A model generated the notes under the pieces. The model saw only the letters and a list, made by a program, of their open reading frames with translations, was not told the DNA's origin and did not search any database. Of a stretch of 64,000 nucleotides of DNA, positions 19,201 to 26,882 are shown one piece after another (within the stretch, counting starts at the first letter, position 1; each line of letters opens with the position of its first letter). Source of the stretch: Streptomyces sp. NRRL S-37. Its GTDB lineage: Bacteria > Actinomycetota > Actinomycetes > Streptomycetales > Streptomycetaceae. The stretch is from the NCBI RefSeq assembly GCF_000721605.1, contig NZ_JOIZ01000003.1:248001-312000 (forward strand), written 5' to 3'. The translations under genes and the position numbers were made by a program.

Positions 19201-20742
19201 CACGTACTCGACTCACGCAGCCTGGACTTCGTCCCCCGCGTACGGGAACTGACCGGCGGCCGGGGCGTGGACGTCGTGGTGAACTCCCTCAGCGGCGAGG
19301 CCATCACCCACGGCCTCGGCCTCCTGCGGCCCAACGGCCGCTTCATCGAGCTCGGCAAGAAGGACATCTTCCTCAACAACCCGATCAGGCTGCGCCCCTT
19401 CGACCGCAGCCTCACCTTCATCGGCTTCAACCTCGACGCCGTCATCGACGACCCGGAACTCGGCACCCTGCTCCTCACGGACTTCGAGGCGGAGGCCGCC
19501 TCCGGCACCTACCGCCCCCTGCCCCACACGGTCCACCCCGCCGCACGGGTCGAGGAGGCCTTCCACCTCCTGCAGCACTCCCGGCACACCGGCAAGGTCG
19601 TCGTCACCTTCGACCCCCTCGACGAACCCGTCCCCGTGGAACCCGCACCCGGCACCCTCCGCCTCGACGGCGAGGGCACCTACCTGATCACCGGCGGACT
19701 GAGCGGACTCGGCGCCGCCACCGCCCGCCTGCTGGCCGACCGCGGAGCCCGCCACCTGGCCCTGCTCTCCCGCAGCGGCCCCGACGCCCCCGACGCACCC
19801 GCCCTGCTGAGGGAACTCACCGACCGCGGCGTGCACGCCACCGCCCACGCCGCCGACGTCACCGACGAAACCGCGCTGCGCCGGGTCCTCGACGCCGTCG
19901 ACGCCACCGGACACCCCCTGCGCGGCGTCGTCCACGCGGCGATGCACATGGACGACGCGGTGCTGGCCGACCTCACCGACGACCGGTTCGCCGCCGTCCT
20001 GGCGCCCAAGGCGGGCGGCGCGGCCCTCCTGGACCGCCTCACCGCCGACCGCGACCTGGACCTGTTCCTCACCTGCTCCTCCGTCTCCGCCGCCATCGGC
20101 AACCCGGGCCAGGCCGCCTACGCGGCGGCCAACGCCTACCTGGAAGCCCTCGTACGGGCCCGGCGCGACACCGGCCGGCCGGGTACGGCACTGGCCTGGG
20201 GGCCGATCGGCGAGACCGGCTACGTCGCCCGCAGCGGCATGGGCCCGGCCATGGCCGGACGCGGCCTCGAACTGCTCACCCCCGCCGAGGTCCTCGCCAC
20301 CACCGACCGCCTCCTGGCCGCCGGCACCGACGTCGCCGGGGCGGGCCGCTACCGCTGGGGAGCCGCACGCCACCTGCTGCCCGCCCTGGCCACCCCCCGG
20401 TTCGCCCCGCTGGCCCCGTCCTCCGCCACGGCCTCCCCGGACGCCCGCGACGAACTCCTGAGCACGCTGGCGGACCTCCCGGCGGACGAGGCGATCGACA
20501 AGATCACCGAGACGATCACCCAGCTCCTCGCGGACGTCCTGCAGACCGACCCGGCCGACCTGGACCCCACGCGCAACGTCACCGACTTCGGACTGGACTC
20601 ACTGCTGGGCATGCAGTTCCTGCTCCAGGCGAGGGACCTGTTCGGCATCCGCCTCGGCCCGGCCGACCTGGCCACCGGACGCACCCTGGCCCACTTCGCC
20701 CGCCTGATCCACCAGCGCCTGGACCTGAACGCCGACACGTAG
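13264..20742 (+). CDS. Single-module highly reducing (iterative-type) polyketide synthase, KS-AT-DH-(inactive MT)-ER-KR-ACP
   Basis: About 2492 residues. KS with DTACSS (Cys about 177), EAHGTGT (about 309) and KSNLGHLE. AT with GHSVGE (about 620) and YAFHS (about 722), suggesting malonyl-CoA. DH with LGDHRIGDDVLMP (His about 917) and HPVLIDAPLQ. A methyltransferase-like region whose SAM loop reads VLEVGAATTALT (about 1371), so it is probably dead. An Asp/His/Arg-rich linker (about 1544-1586). ER with HGGAGAVG (about 1939), KR with TGGLSGLG and a Ser-Tyr-Asn set, and ACP with GLDSL (about 2442). There is no thioesterase. All reductive domains look intact, so it should make a saturated alkyl chain iteratively. 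TTG 13258 and GTG 13261 are alternative starts; AAGGGG lies at 13245-13250. Confidence 0.93.
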   Translation: MQQRERAVAVVGVGCRLPGGVTDLDGLWSVLRDGRDVVGEMPADRLPRDRTVDPGTVRPGRSYTAAGGFLDDVASFDPAYFGMSPAEARHIDPQQRLLLEMTAEALDDAAIPAASLAGSDTCVYVGVSDPGYGVNLSMMQDHTSPHTMPGATLSITANRMSYAFDLRGPSMAVDTACSSALVALDRACRTLHEGTGRVALAGGVNVLSNPYSFAGFSYANMLSRRGHCAAFSADADGFVRAEGGAVLVLKRLADAVADGDRVHAVLAATGNNTDGRSTGMIVPSAETQEALLHAVYAEAGIDADDVVYVEAHGTGTQIGDPAEAEAIGRALGRNRRGGPLPIGSVKSNLGHLEPASGMAGLLKAILVLRHRLVPASLHALPLNPRIDFDGLGLAPAVEPVPLEVGERSAVGVSAFGFGGANAHVVVTPPPAAHGTGPSPVPDGRPLPLVVSARSPKALKRMTAHMAQRLRDAEPGEFYDLAHTSTVRRTAHPHRAAVLATGPEDAARELDRLTAAEPARGAVVRTGERDGTAFVYSGNASQWPGMAADLLEREPAFRRAVEEADAALAPHLGWSVAKELAHPSPRKWQRTEVAQPALFAVQVGLTGLLASHGVRPRAVAGHSVGEVAAAHAAGALTLEQAALVIAARSRTQGATAGRGRMAAVGLPEARAREELLRHDGTLEIAGINSESDVTVAGDADALAAWGAELTGRGVFFRELDLDYAFHSRAMDPIREPLLDALDGLRPAPARIPFVSTVTGTELNGPELDATYWWRNIREPVRFAEAAALLAAGHAGILAEIGPHPVLRPYLRRTGATCVATLHRDGDGPRETAATVAAVLAADTATDWRHHFPRPGRVVYLPAYAWQHERYWHGTAQDRVAGTSGSGLLDHPLVGERMPAPHPVWHGTVEPQLVPWLGDHRIGDDVLMPAAAYVEMALSAGRRALDRPVEVRHLEIGRPLSVPWPDPTPVALQTAVTPDDGAVTISVREEHQGECHPVVRAQVRTLLGTAPDPLDLAALRARCDRSVDGPDFYRTCHGIGLNCGPDFQLIDRVDVGDEEALVTYRLTHTADTYTAHPVLIDAPLQATVALAGENTESAAFLPTVFGSVRVWRTPAPTGVVHLRRRSRSAHEMCWDITYADADGTVTAEIDGCRTRRGHLTEHTPLTVQRTVLRAAPHPGTPAPPSPLPAPAEILRAAGPRIAAARAALDDSGHHRFTAAAEQAGAHRWAETLHGLLTDPTAPFSMGDLVAGGLQPRHRRVVRLMLPLLAEHGLARTTGQTWQLTGARTRAEELLRGLVEDHPRFGAETLLLNRQLRRLPDVVRGRVDARDLLPAGDSAYEQLHETGPAHRFTHRAVQALLGDIVARWPADRPLRVLEVGAATTALTAAALPVLPADRTRYTCAAPTGSGLTRAEHRFAAHDFVDHRTLDPDADLIAQGLPRSGFDLVLAGDALHATTDLAATLRRLHTVLAPGGHLLATEPHHARLQALLSGTLDDFWERGDHTLRPASRILSRDQWAPLLRRCGFSGVAQTGPEDRSVLLAAADHDDAPGQDGGTSHDRDHDLGRGPDRDRDHSSDHHHDPDTEPPPVIPGAAWTIAVEDDTETATARALAALLGKATVVIAPDRPAAWRETLPTGPDPRVVLLLAEPGPYDTVVTRTTRRAALLRSLATACDGPKGTTGTTAVPRVWLVTRPTGLFPAPEQPSHPGDAAVWAACRTLANERPDLSLRRLSCHRTGDPHADARRLAGELLAPGDDGPDAQEDEIVLTCRGRFVPRQVQHPADEPPGVPAGTPYILEARDPGLRRRLIWRQTNLPAPGPGEVALEMRAVALNYRDPMRANGLLPPEAVENSPIGRGLGTDGAGVVRAVGEGVQDLKPGDRVCGLVPAALASRATTPASAVVRIPDGLGFTEAATFPVAFLTVHQTLVNQARLGPGETVLVHGGAGAVGLAVLQCARRQGARVIATAGTETKRDLLRTLGAEHVLDSRSLDFVPRVRELTGGRGVDVVVNSLSGEAITHGLGLLRPNGRFIELGKKDIFLNNPIRLRPFDRSLTFIGFNLDAVIDDPELGTLLLTDFEAEAASGTYRPLPHTVHPAARVEEAFHLLQHSRHTGKVVVTFDPLDEPVPVEPAPGTLRLDGEGTYLITGGLSGLGAATARLLADRGARHLALLSRSGPDAPDAPALLRELTDRGVHATAHAADVTDETALRRVLDAVDATGHPLRGVVHAAMHMDDAVLADLTDDRFAAVLAPKAGGAALLDRLTADRDLDLFLTCSSVSAAIGNPGQAAYAAANAYLEALVRARRDTGRPGTALAWGPIGETGYVARSGMGPAMAGRGLELLTPAEVLATTDRLLAAGTDVAGAGRYRWGAARHLLPALATPRFAPLAPSSATASPDARDELLSTLADLPADEAIDKITETITQLLADVLQTDPADLDPTRNVTDFGLDSLLGMQFLLQARDLFGIRLGPADLATGRTLAHFARLIHQRLDLNADT

Positions 20743-20764
20743 CGGGCGCCGGACGTCGCCGGTC

Positions 20765-21136
20765 TCAGCGGGGCACCGACCGCGGACCGGCGACCTCCGC
20801 CCCCAGGGCGGTCACCCTGCGGCGCAGCTCACGGTCGGCCGTGACGACCAGGACGGGACGGTCTCCCGCCCCGGCCGCCAGCGCGACCATGTGATCGTCA
20901 CCACTGCCCGGAGCGGACTCCACCCGCACCCCCGGCACCGACTCCACCCCACGCGCCGCACCCTCGACCACCAGCACGATCTCCACCGGCCCCGGACGAC
21001 CGGGCACCCCGTCCGCGGCCAGCCGGTCGCGCAGCCGCTCCGCGGCCCCCCGCCGGTCCCGCCACCACCCGTCGGGCACCGACCCGACGACGTTCGCGGC
21101 GTCGACGATCACGAGCAGGGCGGCGGTGTCATCCAT
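20765..21136 (-). CDS. Small NYN/PIN-like domain protein
   Basis: A 123-residue protein with acidic residues spaced as in PIN/NYN ribonuclease-like folds: VDAANVVG near the N-terminus, GDDHMV in the middle and VVTADRELRRRV near the C-terminus. NYN proteins are predicted metal-dependent RNases, but the substrate is unknown. The ATG at 21136 is chosen; an in-frame upstream start at 21163 would add nine residues. It converges with the PKS gene (22-nt gap) and probably marks the right edge of the inserted cluster. Confidence 0.7.
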   Translation of the reverse strand: MDDTAALLVIVDAANVVGSVPDGWWRDRRGAAERLRDRLAADGVPGRPGPVEIVLVVEGAARGVESVPGVRVESAPGSGDDHMVALAAGAGDRPVLVVTADRELRRRVTALGAEVAGPRSVPR

Positions 21137-21285
21137 GGCGCCAGGGTCCCACGCGAGCCCCACCCGTCCCGCCGCACGCGGGCGAAGCCGCCCGTGGGGA
21201 TCCGGCGACCGACGACAACACGGCGAACACGTGCCAAGGCCCGGACCCGCCCCGCCCCACGAACAGGTTTGCGTAAGGTGAACCG

Positions 21286-22302
21286 GTGAACGGCGACTGG
21301 CTCCTCCGCGGCCGCGACGGCCGCCTCACCGTCTACCTGCCGTCGGACGACGCCGTCCTGTGCCGCGCGGAACTCGTCCCCGGCGGCCCCTGGGAGACAC
21401 CCCGCAGGGTCGGCGGCGACCAGCGACTCCACCCGGGCCCGGCCGTCGGGCAGGGCGCCGACGGCTACGCCCACCTGGTCGCCTGGCGGCCCACCGGGTC
21501 CGACGGGTCGGTCCTGGTGCACTCCACCCACTTCCGCCCCCGCCTCGCCCCGCTGGACTGGACCCCCGTCGGCCACCCCGACAAGAAAGGCGACCGCACC
21601 GGCACCCCGGCCGTCGCCGTCGACGACCGGGGCCGCGCACACGTCTTCGTCCGCAACAAGGGCGGCGGGGTGAGCCTGCTCGCGCAGAAGGAGAAGGGCG
21701 GCTGGAACCCGTGGCAGGACCTCGGGGGAGAGGGCGTCCAGGACCGGCTCGCGGCCGTGACCGGGGAGTCGGGCCTGGTCGAGCTGTACGCCGCCGTCCC
21801 GGGCGGGATCGCGCACTGGCGCCAGCAGGAGCCCGGCAAACAGCCCGTACGGACGGGGGACACCGGCGCCTCCGCACGCCCGGACACCCTCCACGCGCTG
21901 GCCACCTCCGCGGAACACACCACCCTCTACTTCACCGACGAACGCGGGGAGCTGTGCGCCTGGCGTCCCGGGTCCGATCCGGTCCCCCTCATCACCGCGG
22001 CCGGCCCCGGCCCCGTATCGGCCGTACGCTGCGTCATCGAGGGCCACGACTGCACGGTGCTCGCCCAGCGCTCCACGAACGGCCGCGTCGTGTTCGCCGC
22101 GTACCCCACCGAGCGGGAGCGGGCCGGTGCCTGGTGGACCGGGTCGGGCCCTCAGCTGCCACCCGACGCGGAGGTGGCCGTGGCCCTGGACGAACACGAC
22201 GAGATCGTCGCGGCCACCCTCACCCCGTCCACCGGCACCCTCCTGCTCACCCGCCGCAAGGACGAGCCGGGGCTGGCACTTCGGGCATGGCGGGAGGTCT
22301 GA
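21286..22302 (+). CDS. Propeller-like protein of unknown function (paralog 1)
   Basis: A 338-residue soluble protein with no signal peptide or membrane segment. Short blade-like repeats recur, such as GDWLLRGRDGRLTVYLP, GRAHVFVRNKGGGVSLL and WNPWQDLGGEGVQDR. They suggest a beta-propeller or lectin-like fold. The same blocks occur in the next gene, so the pair is a tandem duplication. The GTG start at 21286 gives the shortest N-terminus that keeps the first repeat. Function is unknown; proximity to the surface-glycan genes hints at carbohydrate binding but does not prove it. Confidence 0.7.
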   Translation: MNGDWLLRGRDGRLTVYLPSDDAVLCRAELVPGGPWETPRRVGGDQRLHPGPAVGQGADGYAHLVAWRPTGSDGSVLVHSTHFRPRLAPLDWTPVGHPDKKGDRTGTPAVAVDDRGRAHVFVRNKGGGVSLLAQKEKGGWNPWQDLGGEGVQDRLAAVTGESGLVELYAAVPGGIAHWRQQEPGKQPVRTGDTGASARPDTLHALATSAEHTTLYFTDERGELCAWRPGSDPVPLITAAGPGPVSAVRCVIEGHDCTVLAQRSTNGRVVFAAYPTERERAGAWWTGSGPQLPPDAEVAVALDEHDEIVAATLTPSTGTLLLTRRKDEPGLALRAWREV

Positions 22303-22459
22303 AGATGCCCTGACCCAAGGCGGATCCGTGCAGTGGTTGTCACATCATGGTCGTCAAATGTTCGATCTATGATGGTCTGCGCTCAGCCTCCGCGTAGAAC
22401 AGCTGCTCGGGAGGACGGCAGGTCAGTCGCATCCAGCGGCAGGAGGGGCAGGTCACGTC

Positions 22460-23578
22460 ATGCGGACCAAATCCGGGCGCGGCACGGCCCGCGGCAGTTC
22501 GGCCGACCGGGGCATCGGCGCCGTGAGTGAGCGACACGCCGCCGAGGAGACCCTCGACGGTCGCTGGCTCGTTCTCGGCAAGGACGGCAGGCTCACCGCC
22601 TACGCCCGCACCCGCGCCGGGCTGCTGCGCTGGACGGAGACCAGGCCCGGCGGCCCGCACTGGTCGGAGCCGGAGTTCGTCGCCGTCCCGGGTCTCACCC
22701 ATCTGTCGGTGACGCAGGGCGCGGACACCTATGTCCACTTCCTGGGCCGGCGTGCCCGTGGGGGCGACGGCCCGCCCGCCGTCGACATCGTCCACGCCAT
22801 CCAGTACCAGACCGCCCGCCCGGTCACCGAGTGGCGGTCGCTGGGCAATCCGCACAAGGACCGGGAGCGGGCCGCCCGGCTCGGGGTACCGGTGGCCGCG
22901 GTGAGCGCGAGCGGCCGGGTGCACGTCCTCGTACCCAATGCGGGCGGTGGACTGATGCTCCGCAGGGAGGCGGCGAGCGGCAAGTGGGAGCCCTGGGCGG
23001 ACCTCAAGGGCAGTGGTGTGCGGGACGGTTTCGCGGCGGTCGCCCATGCTTCCGGCCGCATCGAGGTGCTCGCGGGCAACCGGGCGCACGCCATGAGGTG
23101 GTGCCAGTCGGCGGCCGACGGTGACCTGACCCAGGAACCGAAGATCGCGCTGCGGGTGACGCCCGGCACCCTCGCCCTGCTGGAGACGGCGCCGGACCGG
23201 GCGACGTACTACTGGGCCGACGAGGAGACAGGGCAGCTCCTCGCCCACCGCCCCGGCGGCTGGGTGGTCCCGCTCGGCGGCGCGTCGACCGGTGACCGGA
23301 TCGCGGTGCTGCGCGTGGTGCTCGACGGGTACGACTGCACGGTGCTGGCGCACCGGGGACTCGACGGGCAGGTCATGCTCGCTGTGTGCGGTACCGAGAA
23401 CGAGGGGGCGGGCCTGTGGTGGTCGCCCACTGGTGAATTCGGTGTGGGAGCTCCGGCGCTGGCTCTGGACGGCCGCGGCCGGGTCGTGCTCGCGGTGATC
23501 GGCCCGGACGGGGCGCCGCGCGTCGCCCGGCAGGGTGCGGGTCCGGGCCTGTCGCTCGATCCGGCGGTGAGTGTCTGA
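22460..23578 (+). CDS. Propeller-like protein of unknown function (paralog 2)
   Basis: A 372-residue homolog of the preceding gene, with matching blocks such as DGRWLVLGKDGRLTAYAR, GRVHVLVPNAGGGLMLR and KWEPWADLKGSGVRDG. A conserved block near the end reads GYDCTVLAHR here and GHDCTVLAQR in paralog 1. It has an N-terminal extension of about 30 residues. AGGAGGGG at 22441-22448 supports ATG 22460; a GTG at 22523 would match the paralog start better. Function unknown. Confidence 0.7.
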   Translation: MRTKSGRGTARGSSADRGIGAVSERHAAEETLDGRWLVLGKDGRLTAYARTRAGLLRWTETRPGGPHWSEPEFVAVPGLTHLSVTQGADTYVHFLGRRARGGDGPPAVDIVHAIQYQTARPVTEWRSLGNPHKDRERAARLGVPVAAVSASGRVHVLVPNAGGGLMLRREAASGKWEPWADLKGSGVRDGFAAVAHASGRIEVLAGNRAHAMRWCQSAADGDLTQEPKIALRVTPGTLALLETAPDRATYYWADEETGQLLAHRPGGWVVPLGGASTGDRIAVLRVVLDGYDCTVLAHRGLDGQVMLAVCGTENEGAGLWWSPTGEFGVGAPALALDGRGRVVLAVIGPDGAPRVARQGAGPGLSLDPAVSV

Positions 23579-23581
23579 CGT

Positions 23582-23640
23582 ACGCATGGATGTCCGGCAG
23601 GAGGGGAGCCCGGCTCCTGCCCTGCCGGACATCCGTGCGT
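23582..23640. terminator. Strong bidirectional hairpin between convergent genes
   Basis: GGATGTCCGGCAGG (23588-23601) pairs perfectly with CCTGCCGGACATCC (23621-23634). The stem extends by ACGCA/TGCGT outside one mismatch, and an inner GGAGCC/GGCTCC stem forms in the loop. It ends both the propeller gene and the leftward LCP gene. Confidence 0.75.
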
Positions 23641-23671
23641 CGAGGCCCCTGGTGCCGTGAGGGCCGGTGGT

Positions 23672-24793
23672 TCAGGAAGTGCCGCCGCCCGTGGCGGGAG
23701 ACTTCTTGGCCGACTCCGGGATGTCCTCGTCCTTGCGCAGCGCCTGCCACAGGTCGTCCGCCTGCGGCTGGGCCGCCACTACCCGGTTGGGGTCCTGGGT
23801 GTCGTAGGCCACCGGCAGCATGATGGTCTCCATGGAGGACGGGTCGACGCCGTTGAGGCTGCGGCCGAACTCGGCGAGTTTGGTGAGGGAGGCCAGCTCG
23901 GAGTCGGTGGTGAGCGCCGAGGTGAGCTGGTCGGCGATCTTGTAGGTCTTGGCGGGACTGCCGAACAGGTCCTGGCGCTTGATCTCGCTCAGCAGCGCGA
24001 GCATGAACTGCTGCTGGAGACCGATGCGGCCGAGGTCGCTGCCGTCCCCGACGCCGTGCCGGGTGCGTACGAAGGCCAGTGAATCGGTGCCGTTCAGCTT
24101 GTGCGTCCCGGCGGCCAGGTCCAAACCGCTGGAGGTGTCCTTGATGGGCTCCTCGACGGTGACGGTCACCCCGCCGATCGCGTCCACCAGATCCTTGAAG
24201 CCGGCGAAGTCGATCTCCATGTAGTGGTCCATGCGGATCCCCGACATCTGTTCCACCGTCTTGACCACGCAGGCCGGACCGACCTGCGAGTAGATGGAGT
24301 TGAACATCACACGCTCGGCCGATGCCACCTCGGAGCCGTCCTGCTTCGAGCAGGCGGGCCGGGTCACGAGAGTGTCGCGGGGGATGCTGACCGCGACGGC
24401 CTCCGTGCGGCCCTCCGGTATGTGCATCACCAGCGCGGTGTCCGAGCGGGCGCCGGAGACCTTGCCGGTCTTCAGTTCGGCGTTGTCCCCGGAGCGGGAG
24501 TCGGAGCCCAGGACCAGGATGTTCTGCCCGGAGGTCGGCAGCTTCTCGGGCCGGTCGTCGCCGATCGCTTCGTTGATGTCGACGCCCTTGATGTTGCCGT
24601 TGAGGTCGCTGTACAGCCAGTAGCCGACACCCCCCGCGGCCAGGACGAGCAGCACCAGGCTCAGCGCGATCCAGCGCCAGACGCGGCGGCGTCGCGGTGG
24701 CCGGACCGGCCGCCGGCCCGAGGTCGGCCGCCGGCCGGAGGGCGCACGTCTGGACCGGCGGGGGCTCGTCGTCTCCGTCGGGGCGTGCGTCAT
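23672..24793 (-). CDS. LytR-CpsA-Psr (LCP) family cell-wall glycopolymer ligase
   Basis: A 373-residue membrane-anchored protein: basic cytoplasmic N-terminus, one transmembrane helix WIALSLVLLVLAAGGVGYWL at about 42-61, then an extracellular LCP domain. Conserved pieces include ILVLGSDSRSG, SDTALVMHI, VSIPRDTLV, DHYMEIDFAGFKDLVDAIGGV and LNGTDSLAFVRTRHG, with the Arg/Asp residues that bind polyprenyl pyrophosphate. LCP enzymes attach glycopolymers from lipid carriers to peptidoglycan. It diverges from the Stealth operon, which fits a role in attaching that polymer. Confidence 0.9.
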   Translation of the reverse strand: MTHAPTETTSPRRSRRAPSGRRPTSGRRPVRPPRRRRVWRWIALSLVLLVLAAGGVGYWLYSDLNGNIKGVDINEAIGDDRPEKLPTSGQNILVLGSDSRSGDNAELKTGKVSGARSDTALVMHIPEGRTEAVAVSIPRDTLVTRPACSKQDGSEVASAERVMFNSIYSQVGPACVVKTVEQMSGIRMDHYMEIDFAGFKDLVDAIGGVTVTVEEPIKDTSSGLDLAAGTHKLNGTDSLAFVRTRHGVGDGSDLGRIGLQQQFMLALLSEIKRQDLFGSPAKTYKIADQLTSALTTDSELASLTKLAEFGRSLNGVDPSSMETIMLPVAYDTQDPNRVVAAQPQADDLWQALRKDEDIPESAKKSPATGGGTS

Positions 24794-25238
24794 GGACCTC
24801 GGTCCTCTCTCGTCTGCCGGCTCGCTGTCCGGACATGGGATGCAGGGCACGCGTGGGGGGAGAGGCCGGGCCCCGCCGTGGCGATGGCCGCCGAAGCGTT
24901 TCCGAACTATAGACCGATTGCCGGACGAGTCGGATGGCAGGCCTGGACATCTACCCGATGTCCGACGTTCAGGCCCATGTCAGGGAGCCGTGTATTTTCT
25001 GTCATAAGTGATTGCTGTTGACAGCTATCAGGACCATTGGTGACACTGTGGCGGTCCTGTGAAGGTTGAATCAACGGTATGAACCGCGCCGGCCGGTGTG
25101 CCGGTGCCGGATGTGGTCGTGAATCGAGCCGGGGGGCACGAGGGCTCACGGCCACCAGTGCTCACTGCGGCATGTCCCGGGTGAGGAGAGGGTGGGTGAC
25201 TGTGCCGCTGCATGCGTCGTCCCGTGAGGGGCAGTGGC
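24794..25238. promoter_or_regulatory. 445-nt divergent region between LCP and Stealth genes
   Basis: This gap holds no convincing gene. It is less GC-rich than the rest of the window around 24905-25050. A consensus-like -35 TTGACA sits at 25018-25023 on the plus strand, but the hexamer 17 nt downstream (TGACAC) is a weak -10, so the promoter call is tentative. It probably carries promoters for both divergent units. Confidence 0.4.
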
Positions 25239-26867
25239 GTGACGACCGTATCTGACTTCCCCGCCCAGCGAACGGCCAGGCCGGACGGTTCGCGGCGGGA
25301 CGGTGGTGCCGGACCGCGGCGTGCCGCCGCGACCGCGCCCACGACGTTCACGGCCGAGCACGGCGACGTCTACGTCGAGCCGGGGCTGACGCCGCTGGCG
25401 GCCCGCGAGGCCAACCGCTCGGCGCTCTCCGCTCTGCTGACCGCGGTCGGCGTCCCCCACTTCGCCGTCCGGGGCACGGTCGACCACGGCACGGTCCTCG
25501 GCGTCGCCGAGGAGGACCGGGAACGCGTGCTGCAGGCCGTGTTCCGCGGGCTGGGCCAGTTCCCGGGCCATCTGTCCGTCGTGGACCCGGACGCGCCCCG
25601 GCCCGCCAAGCCGGTTTCCTCACGCGACCCCCGGGCCTGGCGAGAGGTCGCCAACGCGCGTGTGCTCCAGATCAGCTGGTACCGCACCGACCCGGGCCGG
25701 CACCTGCTGCTCCAGCACGAGTACGGCTGTGCCATCGAGTTCTGGCAGCGGCACGGCACGCACCTCGTCGCTCCCCGGGCCAACCGGGCGACCTGGGCGG
25801 TGGCGGCCGACGGCGGGAACGTCATGGGCGCCGCCCGGCTGTTCAGCCGGTTCGTCTCGGACTGGACCCCGGGGCACCTCGCGCCCGCACTGCCCACCCG
25901 GCCCGAGTTCCTGGTGAACTGCGCGGACGACATCGCCTTCGCGGTCGACGCCGTCTACACCTGGGTCGACGGCAACGACCCCGTCTGGGCGGAGCGCAAG
26001 GCCCGGGCCAAGGGTGAGGCCTACCACGCGGAGTCGGCGAGTGACGCCCGCTTCATCAGCCGGGACGAACTGCGCTACTCGGTACGGTCCATCCACATGT
26101 TCGCGCCGTGGATCCGGAACATCTACGTGGTCACCGACGACCAGGTCCCCGCCTGGATGCGCGAGGACGTGCCCGGGATCCGTATCGCCACCCACCGGGA
26201 GATCTTCCGCGACCCGGAGGATCTGCCGACCTTCAACTCGCACTCGATCGAGAGCCAGCTCCACCACATCGAGGGGCTCGCCGAACACTTCCTGTACTTC
26301 AACGACGACATGTTCATGGGTCGCCCGGTGGCCCCGCACGCCTTCTTCACTCCGAACGGAACGGCCCGCTACTTCCCCTCGCGCAACCGCATCCCGCAGG
26401 GTCCGGTCGCCGAGACCGACACGCCGGTGGACGCGGCGTGCAAGAACAACCGGGCCCTTCTGAGTAAACGTTTCGGCAAGGTGATCACCCAGCCCATGGA
26501 ACACATCCCCTACGCCCTGCGCCGCTCGGCGATGGAGGAGGCCGAACTCGAGTTCCCCGAGGCATGGGCGCGCACCTCGGCCAGCAGATTCCGGGCCATG
26601 ACCGACCTGTCGCCCACCTCGTCGTTCGCGCTGTACTACGCGGCGCTGACCGGACGGGCACAGCCGGGATCCATGCCCTTCACCTACCTCCAGCTGGCCG
26701 TGCCGGACCTGGCGGACCGACTGCAACGGCTGCTCGACGGCCGGGACCAGGACACCTTCTGTCTCAACGACGCCTTCTCGACCCCCGAGGACATCGAGGC
26801 GCAGCAGGAACTGCTGGACGACTTCTTCACCTCCTACTTCCCCACCCCCAGTCCTTTCGAACGATGA
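25239..26867 (+). CDS. Stealth-family hexose-1-phosphate transferase (paralog 1)
   Basis: About 542 residues. The Stealth conserved regions are all visible: CR1 DAVYTWVDGNDPVW, CR2 from RDELRYSVRSIHMFAPW to FLYFNDDMFMGRP, CR3 around NNRALLSKRFGKVITQPMEH and CR4 near QDTFCLNDAF. Stealth proteins such as capsule polymerases transfer sugar-1-phosphate to growing phosphoglycans. GTG 25239 is preferred because GAGGGG (25226-25231) is well spaced; ATG 25212 is the longer option. The C-terminal SPFER ending recurs in the third paralog. Confidence 0.85.
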   Translation: MTTVSDFPAQRTARPDGSRRDGGAGPRRAAATAPTTFTAEHGDVYVEPGLTPLAAREANRSALSALLTAVGVPHFAVRGTVDHGTVLGVAEEDRERVLQAVFRGLGQFPGHLSVVDPDAPRPAKPVSSRDPRAWREVANARVLQISWYRTDPGRHLLLQHEYGCAIEFWQRHGTHLVAPRANRATWAVAADGGNVMGAARLFSRFVSDWTPGHLAPALPTRPEFLVNCADDIAFAVDAVYTWVDGNDPVWAERKARAKGEAYHAESASDARFISRDELRYSVRSIHMFAPWIRNIYVVTDDQVPAWMREDVPGIRIATHREIFRDPEDLPTFNSHSIESQLHHIEGLAEHFLYFNDDMFMGRPVAPHAFFTPNGTARYFPSRNRIPQGPVAETDTPVDAACKNNRALLSKRFGKVITQPMEHIPYALRRSAMEEAELEFPEAWARTSASRFRAMTDLSPTSSFALYYAALTGRAQPGSMPFTYLQLAVPDLADRLQRLLDGRDQDTFCLNDAFSTPEDIEAQQELLDDFFTSYFPTPSPFER

Positions 26868-26882
26868 GACGGAGTTCATGAC

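Noticed and set aside
12907..19203. A 2098-codon open frame on the minus strand
   Set aside because: It lies antisense to the PKS gene, has a Gly/Arg/Val-rich biased composition and no recognisable domain. Long open antisense frames are common in high-GC coding DNA.
7063..20742. Considered a lipstatin-type cluster
   Set aside because: An NRPS and a formyltransferase expected for that class are absent, and a PKS is present instead.
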